From Phenylobacterium sp. (GTDB lineage Bacteria > Pseudomonadota > Alphaproteobacteria > Caulobacterales > Caulobacteraceae), in the NCBI GenBank assembly GCA_028291285.1, contig JAQGIJ010000256.1, positions 1 through 12,206 of the forward strand: 12,206 nt of DNA. Direction: 5' to 3'. This document shows, one piece after another, positions 8,393-12,206 of the stretch (its first letter is position 1; each line of letters opens with the position of its first letter). The translations under genes and the position numbers were made by a program. The notes below the pieces were generated by a model that was not told the origin of the DNA, made no database searches, and was given only the letters and a program-made list of their open reading frames with translations.

Positions 8393-8409
8393 AAGGAAAG
8401 CCGTCCGCG

Positions 8410-9930
8410 ATGAGCGCGCTGCTCTACGAAACGAGCGAATGGACCTTCGACAGGCTCCGGCGGACCTATGAGGCCATCGAGGAGATCGCCGTCGGCGAAA
8501 TGGGGCTCGCCCCCTATCCCAATCAGATCGAGGTCATCAGCTCCGAGCAGATGCTCGATGCGACCTCCTCGGTGGGCATGCCGATCTTCTATCATCACTG
8601 GTCGTTCGGGAAACGCTTCGCCGCTGACGAGAAGATGTACCGCAAGGGTTACACGGGCCTCGCCTATGAGATCGTGATCAACTCCAATCCTTGCATCTCC
8701 TACGTCATGGAAGAGAACAGCATGACGATGCAGACGCTCGTCATGGCGCACGCGGCCTTTGGGCATAATCACTTCTTCAGGAACAACTATCTGTTCAAGG
8801 AGCAGACCGATGCGTCTGGCATCCTGGACTACCTGAACTTTGCGAAGGACTACGTCGCCGGCTGCGAAGAGCGTTACGGCATTGGCGCGGTGGAGCGGGT
8901 GCTCGACGCCGCCCATGCGCTGATGGACCAGGGCGTCAACCGCTACGGCCGCCGCGCCCGCCCCAGCTTGCGCGAAGAGCAGGCCCGCGCCCAGGCGCGG
9001 CTGGCGCACCAGCACGAAAGCTACAGCGACATCTGGCGAACGGTTCCGGGCCTGTCGAAGATCGGTTCAGGCGACAACCCGCTGGCGGACAGGCCGTCAC
9101 GGGGCGGGCTTCAATTGCCGGAGGAAAACCTTCTCTACTTCCTGGAGAAGTTCTCGCCCAAGCTCAAGGACTGGGAGCGCGAGCTCCTGCGCATCGTTCG
9201 CTACATCGCCCAATACTTCTTTCCGCAGCGGCAGACCAAGGTCATGAACGAGGGGTGCGCGACCTATGTGCACTACAAGATCATGAACCGGCTCTACGAC
9301 CAGGGAAAGATCAGCGAAGGCTCCATGCTCGAGTTCCTGGCGAGCCACTCGTCGGTGGTCTTTCAGCCGGATTTCGACGATCCGCGCTACTCGGGCATCA
9401 ATCCCTACGCGCTCGGGTTCGAGATGATGTGCGACATCGAACGCGTCGTCACCGATCCGACGGATGAGGATCGCGCCTACCTGCCGGAAATCGCCGGGAC
9501 CGGCGACGTGATGGCCGCCCTCAAGACCGCCTGGGCGAATTTTCGCGATGACAGCTTCATCGCCCAGTACCTGAGCCCGCACCTGATGCGGAAAATGCGC
9601 CTGTTCAAGCTCACCGACATCGCCGCTGAGCCGCATTACAAGGTCGCCGCCATTCATGACGACCGGGGCTACCGCAACGTGCGGCGCGCGCTCGCCAGGC
9701 AGTACGACCCCGGCGTGCGCGACCCGAACATCCAGGTGACCAGCGCCGACCTCGGCGGCGACCGCCGCCTGGTCCTGACGCACCAGCTGAACAACGACGT
9801 TCCCCTGGCGGAGGACGACGCCAAGGCGGTGCTCGCCTATGTCGCCGGTCTCTGGGGCTTCGATGTCGAACTGCGCGGCGTCAATCAGGGCGAGCAGGAG
9901 CGCTATCGCTACGAGGCCGCGGCGGCCTGA
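8410..9930 (+). CDS. spoVR: SpoVR/YcgB family protein
   Basis: Member of the SpoVR family, named for a Bacillus protein needed for the spore cortex but widespread in non-sporulating proteobacteria (E. coli ycgB). Its reaction is unknown. The 506-aa product aligns along its length with YcgB (about 510 aa) from memory: YPNQIEVISSEQMLDATSSVGMP, FYHHWSFGK (60-68), GLAYEIVINSNPCI, MAHAAFGHNHFFRNNYLF (112-129), CEERYG, ENLLYFLEKF, a NEG..T..HY motif (280-289), YSGINPYALGFEM, GDRRL and LWGFDVEL. I see no signal peptide or membrane helix, so it is cytoplasmic. The start at 8410 is chosen because family similarity begins there. AAGGA at 8393-8397 lies 12 nt upstream, a rather long spacing. It follows yeaH by 17 bp and completes the prkA-yeaH-spoVR operon. 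Odd point: C283 sits where the relatives I recall have Trp (NEGWA). Confidence 0.96.
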   Translation: MSALLYETSEWTFDRLRRTYEAIEEIAVGEMGLAPYPNQIEVISSEQMLDATSSVGMPIFYHHWSFGKRFAADEKMYRKGYTGLAYEIVINSNPCISYVMEENSMTMQTLVMAHAAFGHNHFFRNNYLFKEQTDASGILDYLNFAKDYVAGCEERYGIGAVERVLDAAHALMDQGVNRYGRRARPSLREEQARAQARLAHQHESYSDIWRTVPGLSKIGSGDNPLADRPSRGGLQLPEENLLYFLEKFSPKLKDWERELLRIVRYIAQYFFPQRQTKVMNEGCATYVHYKIMNRLYDQGKISEGSMLEFLASHSSVVFQPDFDDPRYSGINPYALGFEMMCDIERVVTDPTDEDRAYLPEIAGTGDVMAALKTAWANFRDDSFIAQYLSPHLMRKMRLFKLTDIAAEPHYKVAAIHDDRGYRNVRRALARQYDPGVRDPNIQVTSADLGGDRRLVLTHQLNNDVPLAEDDAKAVLAYVAGLWGFDVELRGVNQGEQERYRYEAAAA

Positions 9931-9933
9931 CGC

Positions 9934-9954
9934 CACCGCCGCGCCGCGGCGGTG
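9934..9954. terminator. GC-rich stem-loop between convergent spoVR and the NUP gene
   Basis: CACCGCCGC-GCC-GCGGCGGTG: a perfect 9-bp stem with a 3-nt loop, starting 3 bp after the spoVR stop and ending 21 bp before the stop of the convergent minus-strand gene. It has no T-run on either side, so it is not a textbook intrinsic terminator. Its place in a 45-bp convergent gap fits a bidirectional 3'-end or RNA-stabilising hairpin. Confidence 0.6.
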
Positions 9955-9975
9955 ACAGCGCGTTTCAGGACCTGC

Positions 9976-11064
9976 TCAAGGCGCCGGTATCTTCTCGCGG
10001 ACCACAGGCCATCTCTCGACCAGCGTCCGCGCGATCGGGGCGGCCACGGCGTAGAGATTGTCCAGGGCGGCCGGCGTGCCGGGGAAACCCTCGGAGTTCT
10101 CGCGGGCGAGCATGGCCGCTGCGCTCATGCCCGGCGGCGGGACCGTATAGTCGCTCGCCGCGCGCAAGATGAGGACGCGGTTCAGGTCCGCCTTCTTCGC
10201 TCCCGAAAGCTGGGTCAGCGCCTGCATGACGCCGCTGTCCTCCTCCGCCGACATGACGAAGACGCCCTCGCCGCGGGTCCAGTAATCCACCCACTGCCGC
10301 GCCCACTGGTTCATCTTCTCGCCGAACCAGAAGCGCGAGGACATCAGCCCGTCCCCCTGCAGCACGAACGGCGGCCGCGCGCCTTGGCCGGCATAGGGCG
10401 CGCGCAGGCGGGCCAGGGCGGCGTCGTCATGCAGCACGACCCCCTTGGTTCGGGCATAGGCCCAGTCCACGAGCTGGCGGTTCAGCGCGAAGGCGACGTT
10501 GCCGTTGTCGCTATGCGTCGGCGGCGCCGGCTGCTGGTAGGGCGCCGTGCGGTCGTAGGGCACGATCCCCACCGGCCAGTCCGGCGGCGTTTCCCGGGGA
10601 TCGATCTCCTGGGCGAGGTCGCCGTCCACCACCCAGCGCGTCCAGGCGGTGGACCCCACGGAGGCGAGCTTGGGATCGACCCCCGCCGTGCCGGCCACGA
10701 TCCAGTAGGCGTGGCTGAGGTCGAAGCGGGGGTCCAGGCCCAGGGCCATGACCGAGGCCGCGGCACGTGCCGTCGCCATCCCGGTCAGCACCGCCAGCAC
10801 GTGCGTCTTCGGATCGTATTGCAGCGGGCGCACGCCGGCCGGAAACGGTAGCGCCGTGTTCAGCGGCCACCTGGTCCGCCACGCATGCAGTTCGCCGAGC
10901 TTGTCCTGGCCGCCCTTGTAGACCTCCCAGGTGGTGACGATGACGACGCGAACCTCGATGGGGCGCTCACGCCGCGCGGCCGAGGCCGGCCCGGCGCAGA
11001 GCGGCCCGAGCGCCAGCGCCCCCAGGATGGCGCAGCTCCACCGCACCCAGCTCCGCGGAATCAT
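9976..11064 (-). CDS. Purine nucleoside permease (NUP) family protein, secreted, nucleoside-phosphorylase-like
   Basis: Resembles the NUP family (first named for a yeast nucleoside permease), whose bacterial members look like soluble nucleoside-binding or phosphorylase-fold proteins rather than transporters. From the ATG at 11064 it is 362 aa. Residues 1-29 form a signal peptide: basic start, hydrophobic core, and ASA before a predicted cut at A29. No other membrane segment is visible, so the mature protein should be periplasmic. Recognisable blocks are VVIVTTWE, VLTGMATARAA, YWIVAGTAGVDPKLASVGS (GTAG at about 125-128, like the phosphate loop of nucleoside phosphorylases), a PTHSDNGN block and VMSAEEDSGVMQAL (E274/E275/D276), which recalls the acidic site of that fold. 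A start 12 codons upstream (11100) is open, but the strong GGAGGG at 11071-11076 (minus strand), 6 nt before 11064, favours the shorter form. It is divergent from a purine deaminase, which supports a role in purine scavenging. Family call fairly sure; activity inferred. Confidence 0.85.
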   Translation of the reverse strand: MIPRSWVRWSCAILGALALGPLCAGPASAARRERPIEVRVVIVTTWEVYKGGQDKLGELHAWRTRWPLNTALPFPAGVRPLQYDPKTHVLAVLTGMATARAAASVMALGLDPRFDLSHAYWIVAGTAGVDPKLASVGSTAWTRWVVDGDLAQEIDPRETPPDWPVGIVPYDRTAPYQQPAPPTHSDNGNVAFALNRQLVDWAYARTKGVVLHDDAALARLRAPYAGQGARPPFVLQGDGLMSSRFWFGEKMNQWARQWVDYWTRGEGVFVMSAEEDSGVMQALTQLSGAKKADLNRVLILRAASDYTVPPPGMSAAAMLARENSEGFPGTPAALDNLYAVAAPIARTLVERWPVVREKIPAP

Positions 11065-11300
11065 CGCGCTCCCTCCCCCCAGCTCGAGACCACGGCGCAC
11101 TTAGCCCGCCGGGTCCCGCCCGGCGATCCGGCGCGACAGGCTGCGGCCCGCTGGGCCGCAGACGACCGGCCTGCAGGCGCCGCGCCGGGCCTGCGGCTCT
11201 AAATCGCGCCATTCACGGCCTCCGACAGCACGCGGCCAACGCCGCGCTGGAGCGCCGGCCGAAACCGCGGTCGAGTTGGCGTCCACCACGGGCGCCGGCC
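11065..11300. other. Divergent intergenic region between NUP and deaminase genes, with hairpin and palindrome
   Basis: These 236 bp must hold both divergent promoters unless the deaminase is transcribed otherwise. I see a perfect 9-bp hairpin CTGCGGCCC-gct-GGGCCGCAG at 11141-11161. A 10-bp palindrome GCCTGCAGGC lies at 11169-11178, with a related CGGGCCTGCGGC about 20 bp further on. These are candidate operator or leader structures. No convincing -35/-10 was found. The region is very GC-rich, so some dyads are expected by chance. Confidence 0.5.
11069..11079 (-). promoter_or_regulatory. Strong Shine-Dalgarno deciding the NUP gene start
   Basis: On the minus strand this reads GGGGAGGGAG just before the ATG at 11064, with core GGAGGG 6 nt from the start codon. 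It is the best ribosome site in the window and rules in favour of this ATG over the in-frame one at 11100. Confidence 0.75.
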
Positions 11301-12206
11301 ATGACCATCGCGAGCTTCATCCACGACCTGCCCAAATGCGAGTTGCACGTCCACATCGAGGGCACGCTGGAGCCTGAGCTGAAGTTCAAGCTGGCCGAGC
11401 GCAACCACATCGTCCTGCCTTTCGAGGACGAAGCGCAGATGCGCGCCGCCTACGCCTTCCACGACCTGCCGTCCTTCCTGACGCTCTACTACAGCGGCAT
11501 GGAGGTGCTCCTGAAGGAGCCGGACTTCTACGACCTGGCGATGGCCTACCTGATGAAGGCATGCTCGCAGAACGTGTTCTATGCGGAGATCTTCTTCGAT
11601 CCGCAGGCGCACACCTCGCGCGGCGTGAGTTTCGACACGGTCATCTGCGGGCTCCGCCGCGCCCAGATGGACGCGGAGGAGCAGCTCGGCGTCCGCTCGC
11701 AGCTCATCCTGTGCTTCCTGCGCGACTGGAGCGCGGAGTACGCGATGGCGACCCTGCTGGAGTCCCTGCCCTACAAGCAATGGATCGTCGGCGTCGGTCT
11801 GGATTCCGACGAGAAGGACAACCCGCCCCGCAAGTTCGCCAAGGTGTTCCAGCGCGCCCGGGACGAAGGCTACCTGCTCACCATGCATTGCGACGTGAAC
11901 CAGGCCGACTCGGTGCGCCACATCTGGGAATGCGTCGACCTGATCGGCGTCTCGCGCATCGATCACGGCTGCAATTCGCTGGAGGATCCCGCCCTCTGCG
12001 AGCTGCTGGCGGAGCGCAAGCTTGGCCTGACGGTGTGCCCGATCTCCAACGCCTTCGTCACCGACGGGCCGCAGACCGACGTCATCCGGCGCATGATGGA
12101 GCTCGGCCTGCGGGTCACGATCAACTCCGACGACCCTGCCTATTTCGGCGGCTACATCGAGGAGAACTTCGCACTGGTGCAGCGGGAGCTGGATCTGGGT
12201 CCGGAA
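11301..12206 (+). CDS. Adenosine/adenine deaminase superfamily protein (amidohydrolase), C-terminus cut by window edge
   Basis: Zn-dependent hydrolytic deaminase of the ADA family; the likely reaction is removal of the 6-amino group of adenine, adenosine or a related purine. 302 codons are visible, against a usual 330-350. The N-terminus DLPKCELHVHIEGTLEPEL carries the metal ligands H16 and H18. RIDHG gives catalytic H222, and NSDDPAYFGGY gives D277 (metal) and D278. The GTLEPEL, EIFFDPQ.H, LCFLRD and GVGLDS blocks look more like bacterial adenine deaminases than mammalian adenosine deaminase. The unusual point is HCDV at 196-199 where classical members have HAGE: the His ligand is kept, but the catalytic Glu position is Val. 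No in-frame start exists close upstream; the ribosome site is weak (GGGCG). Divergent from the NUP gene, fitting purine salvage. Substrate is open: adenine, a modified adenine or another aminopurine. Confidence 0.9.
   Translation, partial: MTIASFIHDLPKCELHVHIEGTLEPELKFKLAERNHIVLPFEDEAQMRAAYAFHDLPSFLTLYYSGMEVLLKEPDFYDLAMAYLMKACSQNVFYAEIFFDPQAHTSRGVSFDTVICGLRRAQMDAEEQLGVRSQLILCFLRDWSAEYAMATLLESLPYKQWIVGVGLDSDEKDNPPRKFAKVFQRARDEGYLLTMHCDVNQADSVRHIWECVDLIGVSRIDHGCNSLEDPALCELLAERKLGLTVCPISNAFVTDGPQTDVIRRMMELGLRVTINSDDPAYFGGYIEENFALVQRELDLGPE

Noticed and set aside
7654..8409. Upstream extension of the spoVR frame, overlapping yeaH
   Set aside because: The frame is open because of codon bias, but its translation there is Arg/Pro-rich nonsense. 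SpoVR similarity begins at 8410, and yeaH occupies the other frame with strong support.
11065..11100. Longer start for the NUP gene at 11100
   Set aside because: It would place a Gly-rich stretch, translated from the Shine-Dalgarno itself, before an otherwise standard signal peptide. The start at 11064 fits better.

Overview
The window is about 12.2 kb of GC-rich DNA with dense, strongly codon-biased genes. Gene content and protein style suggest a proteobacterium, most likely an alphaproteobacterium (an inference from resemblance, with no rRNA or other marker to confirm it). There are seven supported protein genes, two of them cut by the window edges. I see no tRNA, rRNA, CRISPR array, insertion sequence or phage gene.

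Region 1 (1-4330, minus strand) is a tripartite efflux operon. A membrane-fusion adaptor of the MdtA/HlyD type overlaps by 4 bp an RND (HAE1, MdtB/MdtC-like) inner-membrane pump, whose last few codons lie beyond position 1. The adaptor carries an unusual Ser/Thr/Ala/Gly-rich insert of about 46 residues. Region 2 (4331-5133) is an 803-bp gap with no convincing gene. It holds regulatory DNA for the divergent efflux and prkA operons: a GCTAC-N4-GTAGC inverted repeat on the efflux side, and a TTCCGATG direct repeat plus a strong bulged hairpin in a more AT-rich stretch on the prkA side.

Region 3 (5134-9930, plus strand) is the conserved stress/starvation cluster prkA (yeaG) - yeaH - spoVR (ycgB). 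It encodes an AAA+ ATPase/kinase-like protein, a von Willebrand A (MIDAS) protein and a SpoVR-family protein of unknown biochemistry. The genes are 10 and 17 bp apart, so they are very probably co-transcribed. The set resembles other AAA+ plus VWA pairs, in which an ATPase and a metal-dependent adhesion domain act together on a client. SpoVR has conserved His/Glu/Asn motifs that could bind a metal. This is the most interesting and least understood system here. A 9-bp GC stem-loop lies just after spoVR, between it and the convergent next gene.

Region 4 (9976-12206) appears to serve purine salvage. A secreted protein of the 'purine nucleoside permease' (NUP) family, which has a nucleoside-phosphorylase-like look, is divergent from an adenosine/adenine-deaminase superfamily gene that runs off the right edge. 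The deaminase keeps the metal-binding HxH, IDHG and SDD motifs but has HCDV where classical members have HAGE, so its substrate or mechanism may differ. The 236-bp divergent region between them contains a perfect 9-bp hairpin and a 10-bp palindrome.
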